Notes under the pieces: model-generated
The model's input: the letters and a program-made list of their open reading frames with translations, nothing else
Told to the model about the DNA's origin: nothing
The model's database searches: none
Part shown: piece after piece, positions 24,510 through 37,100 of the stretch
Layout: each line of letters begins with the position of its first letter
Numbering within the stretch: position 1 is the first letter of the stretch
NCBI GenBank assembly: GCA_030435675.1
Contig: CM059621.1
Coordinates: 14,694,001 to 14,758,000 of the forward strand
Reading direction: 5' to 3'
Source: Steinernema hermaphroditum
Lineage: Eukaryota; Nematoda; Chromadorea; Rhabditida; Steinernematidae
DNA length: 64,000 bases
Translations under genes and position numbers: made by a program

Positions 24510-24542
<33 letters not shown>

Positions 24543-25490
24543 GAATCATACTTTTCGCGATAAGATCAATTTGTGGAGTTATATTTGATAGTCAAGAATA
24601 TTGATGAAAGAAACGGTCGTGTGCGTCCCCACAAAAATCGCTTCAAAACCGTAAAGTGCGAGAACTGTGGATTCCCTGCTATTTTCCATTTGCCGACCGG
24701 TTCCATGCTTGGATGCTCTCGAAAATGAAATGTTACTTCGGTCGAGCTGCCCTATTTTTTGGCCACCTTATCGATCGATTTAAACGATTGATTTATCGTA
24801 TGTTATCCAAGCGTCCAAACGGGTAGTGGGTGAGATGAGGGAATAAGATGAGGCATGGATTGGGGAAGAGGTGTGCATAGACTGGGAGGGGGATCAGCAT
24901 AGATTGTAGAAGGGATAGAGTATGAACTGGTAAAAGGATGGGGCATGAACGGTAAGAGATGAAGCATGGACAGGCGATAGGATGAGGTATGCACCTGGTC
25001 AGATATGATCGAAGCTTTGCGCCATTGCGTGTTGGTGGCATGAGACAGGGATGGCGGAAGAAATGGGACATGGAACGGGGAAGACCGGTGATGGGAAAGG
25101 ATGAATGAGAAGTCAGGAAGCATGGGAAGGCGATAGGCTGAGGGATCGGGTAAAGGATGAGATATGGACCGGCATATCAATGTGGAAAGTGTGTATAGTG
25201 AGTCGTGGAGGATGAATGAAATTGAATGTAGACGTAGATAGGGACAGTTGCAGACATCATGAAGAGTCAACCATCTGAAACTTTTCATGTTTGTTCTGCA
25301 GATTAACTATAATTAACTTACCTGTTATACCTAGGAAAATTGGATAAAAAACTGAGCATTCATGCGATCTAACTGGCACACCGTTTGTAGTGCTGCATGA
25401 CTGAAATCTTTCAATTTACATAATTTATTCTACAAAACAGTTTCATACAAAAGCCAATCAGAAGACATCAAAGACTCCCGTTTCCCACGC
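23800..25490. other. intergenic region with possible retrocopy and A28 tract
   Basis: Contains the feature at 24125-24541, described separately. From 24800 to 25250 there is a purine-rich, degenerate repeat-like stretch (gggatgaggcatgga-type words) that I read as non-coding. Confidence 0.5.
24125..24541 (+). other. GC-rich 53-codon frame followed by an A28 tract; possible retrocopy
   Basis: ATG at 24125, TGA at 24284-24286. The peptide is Pro/Arg/Ser-rich (starts MIAPAPRRPGTPGSRSSTVS). The region is much more GC-rich than its surroundings. About 230 bp after the stop, a GATAAA-like word (near 24502) is followed by a 28-A run at 24514-24541, as expected of the 3' end of a reverse-transcribed mRNA. 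No target-site duplication was identified. It may be a processed fragment or a simple A tract. Confidence 0.3.
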
Positions 25491-25493
25491 TCT

Positions 25494-27916
25494 TCAACCT
25501 CCCATGCTGAGCAAATCGTCGATGGACATGTGGTTGACTACCGCGCTATGTGGCTTCTGCCACATTTGAATCCAATCATTCTCCAGGTTCAATAACGGCT
25601 TTTCCATTTCGGCCCAGTTGACAGTGAATCCTTGCCCAAGCGACGTTCCTGAGACCTCTTGAGAAGAAATATTCTCAGCTGTGAGATCAACAATCAACTC
25701 GCAAGGATGTTCCTTCTTCTCAACTCCATGCGTTTTTGGTGTAGAGTCCACATCAACGATCTTCTGAGCACTACTCTGCGGACTCTGCTTCGGATCCTCT
25801 GGAATCGGTGACCCTCTTGGTCTTCTCAGTTGCATGAGCAGATCCTCTTCAAGCTTGTCTCTTGCAGACTTTTCCTTCTTTTGGATAGGGTTACGGTTGA
25901 GCGTGTTGGAGGTGGGGCGAACCTTCAGAATTTCTGTCTGAATAACGGTAGATTCTCTTGTTTGGGGAGATTCGAGATTGACGATCGGCATAAGAAGGTC
26001 AGGCTGTGTGACAGGTTCTGTGTTCTGAGGGAGCTCTGTTTCAGAGGTACTGAAGATCGGACCGTTTTTAAGAGCAAAAGGCTCTGGGACATGAACTTCT
26101 GGAGTTGTAGGACTACTAGCTGGTTCCTCAGAACTGATGATCTCTGGAATAATCAGATCCTTTTCGTCATTTCCTTGGTCCGTTTTCTGAGTAGAAATAT
26201 TGACTTCTTCGGTGACTTTCTTTAGTTCCTCTTTCGAGGCCTCTTTGATGGCTCTATTCAAGGGATCAAGGGGTGAGATTTTTTTCTCTTCTGTCCCACG
26301 CTCCACTCTGACGCCTTCTTCTGATTTCACCTCGGCTTCTGTCTTTCCTTTCGAAGGAGTCATTCGGAGCTCCTTGAGAAGTTCATCCTCATTCGCTTGT
26401 TTTGACATCTTTTGCTTCTGCAATCACATCTCCATGAAACCATCCTACATGCCCATCCGCTTACATATGACTCCACCAAATTCTTCTGTTCCTCCGTGCT
26501 CAACTGCCGAAGATACGCCCTGTGCGTCGCATCGTTGGGAAGTCCAATATCTGCAGGGGAGATAGGTCGCTCAGGCTGCCTTTTGGAGGGCTTCCTTCGA
26601 GAGCTACTTTCCGGTTTAGGGCTGTCCCGTGACGCTCGTTCTCCAGAAGAAGAAGGACTCGACTCCTCGATGTCGGGTATCTCTTGGTCGTATCTGGTGC
26701 GCAGTTCTTCGAGAATTTCTTTTTCGGATTCTGAAACAATGGTTGGTTAAATAAAAAAAATGGGAAGCTTGGGTCATGACTTGTCGAGCCACGAAACGGA
26801 TGGATGACTCAGTACCTATCACTCAGAAGACCACCCTAATGAACACCTTCTAGTTGCATAAGAGAGAGCTTTAGATATTAACAAGAAATCTTACCTTCAA
26901 AGGGTCTCATAAATCGCAGAAGCACCGCTTCACCACCATCCTCCCTAACCTCAAAGTCGAGATCTCGACTGAAGTGCCTCTTGAAGGCCTTCACAGCCGT
27001 GGAAGACTTGAACTTCCTGCTCCAGTACTGAAATAGCCACCACTAACCATCAATATCCTTCAGTTTCTGCCATACCTTCCTGTCCAGAGGAGCGCCTGTC
27101 ACTCCCTCATAGAAATCCCTCACCATCGGCAGCGCTACAGTATCATCTTGATACTGGAGCATGCAATCGCGGAGCATCTTCAGGAATAGAAGCCGATTTT
27201 TCAGGATCACAATGGAGTCTTCACGAATCGTCTTTCCCAACTTCTCCCTCCGCTCCTTTTCTGCCATCGGTATCTTGGCGTTTTCGTAGGCTCGTTGGTT
27301 GTCTACCAGCGAAAATAGCGCCTCGTAGTTGTCAAATCGTGTCACGCCGTAGATGACGTGACCCAAGTGGTTTCGGCTTTTTACGAAGAGGGCGCGGCAC
27401 ATGTCACTATCCAGGAAGCTTTCCAAGTCCTCATAGCCAAATTGACGTGTTCTTAGGTAGATGTTCTCGCCAGTAAATTCACTAAAAAGACGTATATTGG
27501 GGGTGGTGGATAGATTGTACTTACCCCAGGGACAGCTCGATGCACGCCAAAGTGCGATCTGTCTGCGCTGCGACTGTACAGTAGCACATCATGATGAAGG
27601 ACTGTAGGGAGCCAGATGCGTAGCGGTCATGGTCAAGGACAATACCGTAGTTTAACGGGCACTCTTGCTCATGGAACTCTCCTCCATATTCTCCATCGAA
27701 CTCATCTTCCTCATCTTTAAGGCGTCCTTCTTGGTCGTAGTCTTGCCCCTCTTCGAATTCTTCTTCGTAGCCCAGATCATTCTCTTTGAGATCTACTATT
27801 TCTTCAAAACCTTCGTCATCGTCGTCAGCGCCATAATCCATCTCATTGCCGATCGTAACCTGAGGCTGTTCGAAGTCCGAATCTTCTGAATCGCTGAACA
27901 TGCGAATGCCTGACAT
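25494..27916 (-). CDS. large acidic multi-exon protein with possible LOTUS-like segment
   Basis: Exons about 27524-27916, 27080-27482, 26898-27026, 26478-26733 and 25494-26420, with in-phase joins. The N-terminal 100 residues are strongly acidic (MSGIRMFSDSEDSDFEQPQ onward). A globular part follows, NYGIVLDHDRYASGSLQSF to GHVIYGVTRFDNY. Next is a helical segment (LLFLKMLRDCMLQYQDDTVA … DFYEGVTGAPLDRKYWSRKF … LDFEVREDGGEAVLLRF) whose helix-turn-helix-wing order recalls an OST-HTH/LOTUS domain; this is a weak, visual match. The C-terminal 350 residues are disordered, Glu/Lys/Ser/Pro-rich, and end with the short motif MSIDDLLSMGG. I do not recognise the family. A nuclear or RNA-granule role would fit such a layout but is conjecture. 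Confidence 0.65.
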
Positions 27917-29636
27917 AGTACAGTTTGAAGTCACGGGTAGAATTGAAATTACTTTTAAGACTCTTTTAAGCACCAATATGGCCCCAACCAATGCATTCAT
28001 AAAGAAGCATCGCAACGTAGAAGCATCGCTATATTGAATTTACCAAAATGAGACAAGTCGATACGACGAGCGTGACTCAGAAATGGTTTTGATCTTCGGG
28101 TTTCGGCTCTTGTGTCAAGTCGAAATCGATTAGGCATACAATGGCTGGGTTTAGGGTTAAATTGTCCAAAAAACGGCCAATGGAAAAAGGCCAAAATGTT
28201 AGCAATGTCTCTTTAATGGCTATGTAGCAAAAAGTAGAAATACACTACTTATGTTGCCTACAGTTCGATCTAGCTACCTAGAACTCACCAATCACCTACC
28301 CTGACCATTTTGCTAAACAGAGTAGGTGACGTGAAACTGTGTTATGACGAGGAAATAGAAGCATCTAGATGCTTATAGAGAAAAATAATCTAAGTATATG
28401 GATAAATGACCCAGTAAATTCTACCAAGACTTATTATGTGGTCCACAGTAATTTTTGAGGATATGATCATCTTCAGTGCCATAATCCATCTCACTGTGCA
28501 TCCAATCTTCGAACGTCGATGACAACCGAAAATCTCAAAAAGCTGCTGTCTCCAAAGTCAAACGACTTTTTGGAAGGTTTTGCCGAAGAAACTTTTGGTG
28601 TATTTCTATTATTCCACGTCACAAATGGCTTTAAGTTTTGAATTTCGCACAGCTCTGCATCAGATGCGAATTCTACCATGATAACTCGGATAACCCAATA
28701 AGATGACCACATTCGTCGTGAGTCACACTGCATCCTTTTTGCTTTCTTCCAACGGTGAAGCCCCCTAAACGGCGTCCATCCGCTTCCTTCTTCCTTTGGC
28801 GCGGACAGCTGGCGGCGCGCCGGCGGCAAGAAGAACGAATCATCCGCTCATTCACATAAATTTTTGTGTCGTTTTCGCGTTTACAGTCCGTGGCATGCAT
28901 CGATCCTCGGCGCCTCCACGCCGCGGCCCTCCACTCCACAATTTACATATTGCTGTTTTTGACTGTTATCGCGCGACATCGCCGAATTAGGCCTGCGGGA
29001 CGAGACTCGTTTTGTTCCGTGCGGATTAGAGTTTTCCGTCTGTGCAGAAACAATAACATGAGCATGAGCACGCTGCGTTTCGCTCGTTTTCTCTATTGTG
29101 ATGCTGTCGATAGGGCGACCTTGAGCGTAGTCCATGTTTATATAGTGATCACTAACTAAGCGGCCGCGTACTGTTCGCAATATTGCAGATGTTTTGTGCT
29201 GCGATTACAGTTTAAATAGTTCTTCTTTTTCGGCCTATTATCAATGCGATGAATTTAGTCCTTCCATTAAGCGTCGTGATGATTCACAAGAAGCAATAGA
29301 TGCCATTTAGTCTCTGAAACATTTCTTCTTCGTTTGACATAGATCATTTTTGGGAAATTCACCTAGTTCGAACTACTAAAACAACATATTTTTGAAGCAC
29401 GAGTTGCGAGCAATGATCTTCAACCTCTTGAATTCAGTGAGCTGGTGGCTGTCACATTGTCTCAGAAATGGGATGAAGGAGCGGTCGTTCTTGACCACCG
29501 TTGTGTTGACTGTTGCTTCTTTAGTGTTTCAATTTTGAAGATGCGATTGAAGTGGCTTGAGAAACATAGAAGAAATGCTCGCAAATTGCATAAAATTAAA
29601 CCTTATTAAATTCAGTGAAGTTTATACAATCAGAAG
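27917..29636. other. intergenic region; short fragment resembling exon 1 of the upstream gene
   Basis: Around 28470-28525 the string gccataatccatctcac and flanking bases resemble 27830-27850 in exon 1 of the acidic gene, suggesting a small decayed duplication. Otherwise nothing is recognised. Confidence 0.4.
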
Positions 29637-30179
29637 TTAAAAAAACAAAACACTCAAAATTTCATAAAGTCTTTTACAAATGAATAAGCGTCTCTTAAGT
29701 CGATATTTCAATTGTTCGATCGTATTGTAGACTAATGAAAAAGATTTATTTTGGTCGCATTCATTTGTATTCTTTGGTAAAATCCATCCGAAACGAATCA
29801 CTATCTCTGACTTCGATTGCATTCTCTCCTCAATAAATGACTAATACACACCACCAAACTGGATTTTATTAAAGGTATTAAACATTGGATTGTTTAACCT
29901 CAGCTTCCGGATGCCGCGTTCGTAGAAAACCTGGTCAAATCGATATATTTCAATAGTTCGATCGTGCTGAAGACAAATTAAAAAGGCGTATTTTTGTGAA
30001 CGTTGGTCTAGATCCTGTAAATCCGTCTGAAACCAGTCACTGTCTTTAAGTTCGATGCAGACTGCTGCAATTCTCTCAATAAATGAGTAAAGTGCATTGA
30101 TAAACTGAATTTCACTCAAGGCATTCACCAGATACTTTGAATGAGCTGATTTTTGGGGCAGCCACCGGATAGCGCTCAC
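29637..30179 (-). pseudogene. decayed two-repeat gene fragment
   Basis: On the minus strand an open frame (30179 to 29841) and a second (29822 to 29637) are paralogous. YSFIERIAAVCIELKDSDWF in the first matches SFIE..MQSKSEIVIRFGW in the second, and HDRTIEIYRF matches NTIEQLKYRL. The second copy is separated by a stop codon and an indel. This looks like an internally repeated protein, or tandem exons, decaying. Family not recognised. Confidence 0.45.
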
Positions 30180-31619
30180 GTGGAAGTTGCGAGGTTTAGA
30201 GTCGAAAAATGTTTTGATCCATTTTTTAACCTTTTTTATTTTGACCTTTATATCGTCATTTACGGACGAGCACAGAAGAGGGTAAGGTAGAGTTAGTAGA
30301 GTGCTATATAAACGCCAAACTCTCTACTCACAGGAGAAATGACAATATAGATGGCTCTTCTACGATAGTATTTTTGGCCCTGCGATCTGTTCGTTCCAAC
30401 CAAATGTTCCAACTCTTAATTTACTTTTATATGCCGGTTTTGAAGAGAATTTTTGACCAGCTGCTTTGCCTCCTATATTTTATAATATTATTTATATTAT
30501 ATAAAAACTACTGATTATGAAAATTGATAATTTTTGGTGTCGAACCGTTCTGTCTAAATGTGGAAAACGGTTGTTAACTCACTGTCTTAACCTGTCCGTT
30601 CTATGTTCCACACAACCGATGTCCAATACGTAGGAAAATACTCGTCAAAAACAGGAATAAACGCCTCCGGACAATAGAGATACGTAAATAGTGCCGCCAC
30701 GCGGTAAGATTCTCAGCGATACTACGACAAATGGTACGGAGCTTGTTCCGATCACCGTGACGAAACGGCCTAAATGACACGTTATGTTTCAATGACATTT
30801 GTAATGCTATTTTCTCTTTGATTTTTGAACGTTTGTCAGCGAGGTCATACCTGAAGCTGTGCCAACTTATAAGGGTACTCCGTCGGCTGTGCATCGACTT
30901 CTAAGATCCGTTCCATCTTGTTCCAATTCCAATTTCGTAAAATTTCGCCACTCGACTTTGACACATACGGTCTCGACGTACTTTATGGGAATCCAAAGGT
31001 AATTTTTTCAACATTTGGCCTGTATTGCTGTGAAGTAGAAATGGGCATCTGGCGTTGGGGTTAAGAGACTAAGAGACTTAACCCTCTCTTACGTGTAACG
31101 TTCTGTTGAATATTCAATTCTTCAACACCTTTTTGTTTTATATCCGGGCTTATCTGTCTACACAGATCTGTTTTGAAGCGATCGAAGCGGGTGTTGTGCG
31201 GTCCTCATTTGCATGTATAGTTTTGGCTTCGATGGAATGGAGAAGTGACATGTAGATCTATTCACCTATATCCTTAGGCAAGTGCACATTCATTGATACT
31301 TGGCAAACAACAGAGATTCGTTGCCTGTACAATCCAATCATTCGTAACAAAAATATCAATATTTCGGATAAAAGATCGTTTTGCAGAAGTTCCTGTTTCC
31401 CTTTTGATATGTGGTGCAACAACGCCGTTGCATTACAGATCACAACAGTCGGTCGTAGATTACAACAGGAAATTTGCATCGGCGAGCAACTAACTGCATC
31501 ACTACGTATAACGCAATCAAAACTAATGCGTGAGATGTCATCCCGAAGATCGCCGACGCTCTGAGGACCAGCGAAGACGCAACTCCCGGACCACGGACCA
31601 TCAGATGCAAGCTCAGAAG

Positions 31620-31830
31620 CGTCCGCTGTGCCGCAAACGATATTCCGCTGCCGCAGCTGAAGATTTGCCGATTCCCAGATGCCCCGTGAAGTGCGCCGTC
31701 TACGACCGGTTCGACATCTACGCCGCGCCAGGGATGAAGTAGTCTGCCAGACATCCTCTGTTTGTCCATTTTCGGTGTCGCGCAAGGCATAATGCTTTTG
31801 ATTCGCGAAATAAAGAAAGTCATGTATGCA
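31620..31830 (+). repeat. dispersed repeat, copy 1 (CPVKCAVYDR element)
   Basis: Encodes EDLPIPRCPVKCAVYDRFDI followed by YAAPGMK and a stop, then a short tail with AATAAA at about 31811. The same peptide core and the same 3' tail occur on the minus strand at 38038-38300. Conservation at the protein level plus a shared polyadenylation region suggests a multicopy gene family or the 3' end of a retroelement. Confidence 0.6.
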
Positions 31831-32734
31831 AAGACCGTACTAACCCTTTATTTCCTTATCCGAGCTGAAGGGAAGCAAAGCTACATTACCTTATTTTACA
31901 TTCTCTGACGATTCTGTCGAAATCTGACTTTACTTAATCTAAGCAATCTTAAGATCAACGGTTCCCTGCGCGCACAACAGTACCATCTGAGGAGGTCTTC
32001 ATGTCGTCGAGGAGTTTGTTGATGACCACCGAGAGTTCACACTTGTTGGCGTTTTAGCTACATTTCAGCATAAACTGTATTGACTTAAGTCAATTAATGA
32101 CCTTTATTGTGCTGGAACTGTTCGTAGAAGATGAGACATTCCCACGGATATTTTTGTTCTAAAGCAAATTCGAAACTGAAAAACCAGAGATTGAATACCA
32201 CACGCATCGGCTGGAGTAAATACTTTTATCTTTTATCTCTACAACAGACCAACTGGGAGTGTGCTGAATATTTAACATATGGGGGAAGGGGAACGTTACA
32301 TGAGCGTGAGAAACACAGTAAGAAATATTGGATTGGGGGATTGAAAATGGGACACTTCATAAACATTCCTTTTCTTTGTCATGTTTGCAGTTGCGGCTAA
32401 ACAGATTAGCGCGTTGTTGAGTACAGTGAACTACCACTCCACAATATGATCACCGACTCGTCTATTGCATAACTCTTCATGTTGCAGGTCTATTCTCTCT
32501 CGATGGTCATTTTTTTGGACCCTCGAGATCGCGAAATGCGAAGTGATGTACGAGCTTCCTATGGTATTAATTGTGTGATGGACGGTGAGGGTGGCCATGG
32601 CTGTAGTTGGACGCGCAGATTTTGGAACTGCAGTGCTTCTTCGCCTTCTCCTGGTGGCGCGGGTGGTTGGGCGGTGTTGATGGTGTTCTTAGCCTGTCTC
32701 ATTTAGAGAACAATCAATAATTATACTAGCTGTG

Positions 32735-33510
32735 TTTCATTAACAAAGCAACTTGAGAATGCGATATTGGATCAGAGGTCGTCACGTTTCGGTGATGTGT
32801 TTGTGGCCCAAGTTCTGTACAAAACAAATGGTAGAAAAAAAAAGAAAGCAGACACTTCGGACGAAAGCCGCTGTTTAAGTATACAGTGTGAACTCCCTTG
32901 TTGATTGCAATGCCCTTCGCTGTGTTCATTTAAACGTGGTACTTACAAATATGGTCGATTTTTGCAACCGGGCAGAAAGCAATATCTATCTGTGCGTGAC
33001 TGTTTGTGTTCATGGTAACCACAGAGTGATCGCCGGTCATAATCAGTCAGGTCTTAGAATTTAAAAGTGTGTTCATTTTTGAGTGCTGATCTGTTGTCCC
33101 GTGTTGTTTTTACTGCTCTTTTACTTCTCTGCGTCCTTTTAAACGCGACACTTACAAATACGGTCGATTTTTGCACAGAGTGAATATTGGGTTACACTGT
33201 CGTCGATTTTTGCCGTTGTAATCGGGCAGAAAGCAATATCGATCTGTGCTTGACTGTTCATGTTCATGATGACCATAGAGTGATCAACAACCAAGACAGT
33301 AAACATGTTCGAAATAAATTTTAAAGGTGTGTTCTTCATGTTCCATTCTCGAATTTTTGAGCATTGTAGAACTGTATAGAAAAGCAGGCACACAGATGTA
33401 CAGCTTTGTACAAAAGCTGGCCGTGGTACACAGTTTGAACTCCTGTGCTGATTGTAATGCTCTTCACTGCGTCCTTTTAAACGCGGCATTTAGAAATATG
33501 GTTGATTTAT
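32735..33510. repeat. three degenerate tandem repeats
   Basis: Blocks starting near 32925, 33130 and 33470 share the words tttaaacgyg.cacttacaaat and atggtcgatttttgca, and the first two also share gggcagaaagcaatat and the following 100 bp. Spacing is roughly 210-340 bp. Non-coding. Confidence 0.6.
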
Positions 33511-34123
33511 GCAGAGACCGATTCGCCATCGTAAGATATCTGATAAGTGGTCTTTCTGAATCTTTCTGAAACCTCAAAAATTTGCAATATTCATGTAACA
33601 TGTATGCATACATATTATCAAATCGTCAAACGACATCCACGTAGTGAGGCTCAAATCCCCTCCCTCCCACAGATTTTTCCCAAAATAAAATGAAACACAA
33701 ATTTCCATATCCATCCCTTCCCACCACGCTTATGTAAACAACCGTCACCGTCCCACTCCCCATAGTATCCCTCTCTGCACACACACGGTTTCCACCGTCG
33801 CCTTCGATGCCTCCGCCTCCCCTCGGCTCCTCAAGAGTCCATTTTTAGCGCGCAAACAAACTCTTTCACTTCAAAGTTTCGACGCGCCTGTTGACCTCAA
33901 GCGTTCGCTCTAAATTTTCTATTTTTTTCCGCGTCGCAATTTGTCTCTAATCTGTTTTGTCGTCGCCGCTCCGCTCCTCATCCGTTGTGTGGCTGCCGTG
34001 TTTGCGCAGCTTCGCCGTAGTCCGTTTCTCCATCCTGCTGACCGTTTCGGTGTTTCAACGTCGCCGGATTGTTTCAGGAAAGCGCAGTCGTGGACAGCTC
34101 CGGCCACATCGACACACTACACA

Positions 34124-37100
34124 ATGGCCGCCGGTGTCAGCGATCAGGGATGGTACTCGTTGGAGGGGGTACTGTACATGAAGACCAGTGGAGGTAAGCC
34201 GTTTTTCAATCTGTTACACGTACCCATGTTCATATTTTGGAATAATTTTTGCCAAAAAGTGTCATTTCTTTCGCCAAACATTGAATTATTTCTTAAAGAT
34301 AAAATGTCATTTTATGAAGACATGAAGACCAGTGGAGGTGAGCCAGTTTTCAATCCGTTACATGTACGAAATTTTGCCCCTGTTTATCGTTCCCCTTGAA
34401 GAGCGAGTTTGGTACGATGCTGGAAGACGCCGAGCATAATAGCATTACAGTTTGTTCTCATTGTTGTCTACATTGGCTTGTGTCATCTGTTCTTCACTCC
34501 ACACTCTATCCTAAAGGAAAAGGCCCGGGATTCATTCAACTTACGGGGCAAACTCGTGTGCTGACTTCGCGATCTCAGACCGATCATGACTTTCTTCACC
34601 TCGAGAAAGGCGACTTCCGAGGGGCTGTGTTTGTTTATGTTTATATTTTGTCATAATTTTTTGCATAGGTTTCGGTCTTCTCATTCTTTTCAGAATTTGA
34701 AAAACAAAATACATTTCATTTTTCCCTAATTATAAATTACCAAAAAACAACACAACGGACTGGTTCACTCCGTTGGTACACCTTCCGAAATGGGTCACCC
34801 ACCACGTTACACCTACCACGTTACGTAAACACATTTTCCGCCATTTTTCCGCGATCCATCACTAGCATGCAGAGGACTGTAGGATCGTCAACTTACGTTT
34901 CTTGCTCATAATGACTGTGCCACTTTTTCCCCAACCTATGAAATATGAAGTGTGGTCAGGATCAAAGTTGCATTTTTGGATTTTTATGTTTCGGCTCATT
35001 TCTCATATTTTAGATCTATGTTCTTGGAGTCTAAGAATCTTAATTTCCATCTGTCGTACTCATTCAATGATATCACTGTACACTTATTAATCTTTGGTCG
35101 TTCCTTCGACAGTCCTTTCAACAATTCTGCCCAAAGCAATTTTTGCCTGTTCGTTCCGTTTTTGTTGAAAGTTCGTTCATCCGTTGAATATTATGACATC
35201 GGAATCTCTTCTTCCGTTTAACACTATGATACTCTTTAGGTTTTCAGATAGGTTTCTCCAGTGAAAGCTATGACAAGTGGACGTGCAGAATTGTATGACT
35301 AATGTAAATGTATGTACATGATGTTAAAGATCAAAGGGAACCCCTATAGGTAGGGAATAAGGAAAAGCACAATCACAGGTAGTTTTGAAGGATTACCAAG
35401 GATGAACGCGAAAATGTCCATTTTTGAAGATGGAGCACAGGGTTGTTCTAAGCTCGAAACACGGTTTATTTTTCTTTTAAAATCAGTCTAACCAAGTTGG
35501 TTTCTAGGTTTCTAGACGGGTATGAGTGGATGGTTATGAAATTTGGAAAGATCAGTAAAATAGGGATCCGAACCTGGTCTATCTATTATTCTCCAGATTT
35601 TTCCAATGCCGCGTCCAAGTCCGGTTCACGAGTTGACACTCATTAGGATCATCGATTGGCTGTTAAAAGTTCTGAGGGGAACTGAAAGAGTTATAGAAGA
35701 AGAGGGAGGGAGACCTTTACGACTTACAGAACTTCTTGCATAAAGCGACAGACGTGTCCCTCAAGACGACAGCAATCAAACGCAACCAACTACAACGGCG
35801 ACAAATCGAACAAAGCTCGAACTTCAAATTAAAACAACGACAAAATCACGTATTGCAAATGACGATCCCAATCCTTCTGGTCCCGCAACGCTGAGTACTG
35901 TTTCATCGCTTCCATTCGCTCGTTTCCCATGAATGTCCTCCATTCGCTCTCGTTTTCCGCCTTTTCCGATCCGTATCTTCTCTAAAACAGCAAAAAAGCT
36001 TGTTGCAACCGCTTGCAGCGATATTGCACCCGGTAGACGAAGGGCAAATGCAAAAATGAGTGCCTAGAGAACTCTGACCTCCAGTGTGCCGCTCTGACCC
36101 AAGGTTATGTGGAAAAAGGCACAAAAATTGAAGAAACAGCACATAGACAAATACCGTACGGAGCCTAAGTCAAGCCTGGATGTTAGGCCCCATGCAAAAC
36201 GCGACTGAATGAAGAAGAAACGAGAAGCATCGTAACTCTGATAAATATGCTTAGAAAATTCTAGCGAAAAAAAAAAACAGCGGCAACACCGTAGCAAAAA
36301 TATTCATTCTGTTCATGATGCCCCTTCATAGTGCCTATTTCCATGAAGAGAACACCTTTAAAAGGAAATTAAAATACTATATCACTTTTGGATGAACTTT
36401 CATATCTTCTTGTTGGGACCGAGTTTCGAGTTGAGTTCCGTCCAAAACTCGAAACCGAAAAAGGGCCTCGAAACAACGTAACTCGGAACTCGAAACTTGC
36501 ACACGCTCTGGTCAGAACGAAGCCATAAATTTTTGCATAGATCTTTTCATATTAAATGATATGATATTAAATAATCTGGTATACGCCCATCCAAATCAAA
36601 CATGATTAACTCGAATTGTGCCTTCAATAGTCCTAGTTTCAATAGAACCATAACTCTTGCAGGTCTCAACTACCTCATCCCCAAAAAGAAACTCTACTTC
36701 GCACTCAACGAGTGCGAAAACAGTCTCGTCTACTACAAGGACAAAACGGACTTCTACAAGAAGAAAGACAAACAGGGCGCGATCAATCTCGCGAACTCGG
36801 CATGCACTCTCGTCGAAAACAACCGAAAAGGATTCGTTATACAGTGGGTGCATTCGGTCCTGATATCGTTGGAAAGAGCGAGTTTTAGTGCCGACGCAAA
36901 GAGGTACGAATTCGAGGGAGAGAACGAAAGCAGCGCCGATTGTTGGCTCCATGCTTTGAGGCATCGCAAAGAGACCGACATTAACGACAATGTTAGATTT
37001 ACGTCGCCACGGACGAGTCACTCTCAGTCGGATGTAAGTGTCGGGGAGTGAAGCGAATTGAGCCGGAGTCGGCTCCGATTGCACTGACAAGGGACCTGTC

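Larger units (their letters stand above)
30180..34100. other. gene-poor region upstream of the tbc-2-like gene, repeat-rich
   Basis: Contains one copy of a dispersed 3'-end repeat (31620-31830) and degenerate repeats around 32735-33510, both listed separately. An open frame at 30601-30894 (-) shows no motif. The 400 bp before 34124 are pyrimidine-rich and GC-richer, as expected for the promoter and 5' UTR of the following gene. Confidence 0.45.

Noticed and set aside
24800..25290. Minus-strand frames rich in His, Ser, Leu and Pro (92 and 161 codons)
   Set aside because: They arise from a degenerate purine-rich repeat on the plus strand; no conserved pattern.
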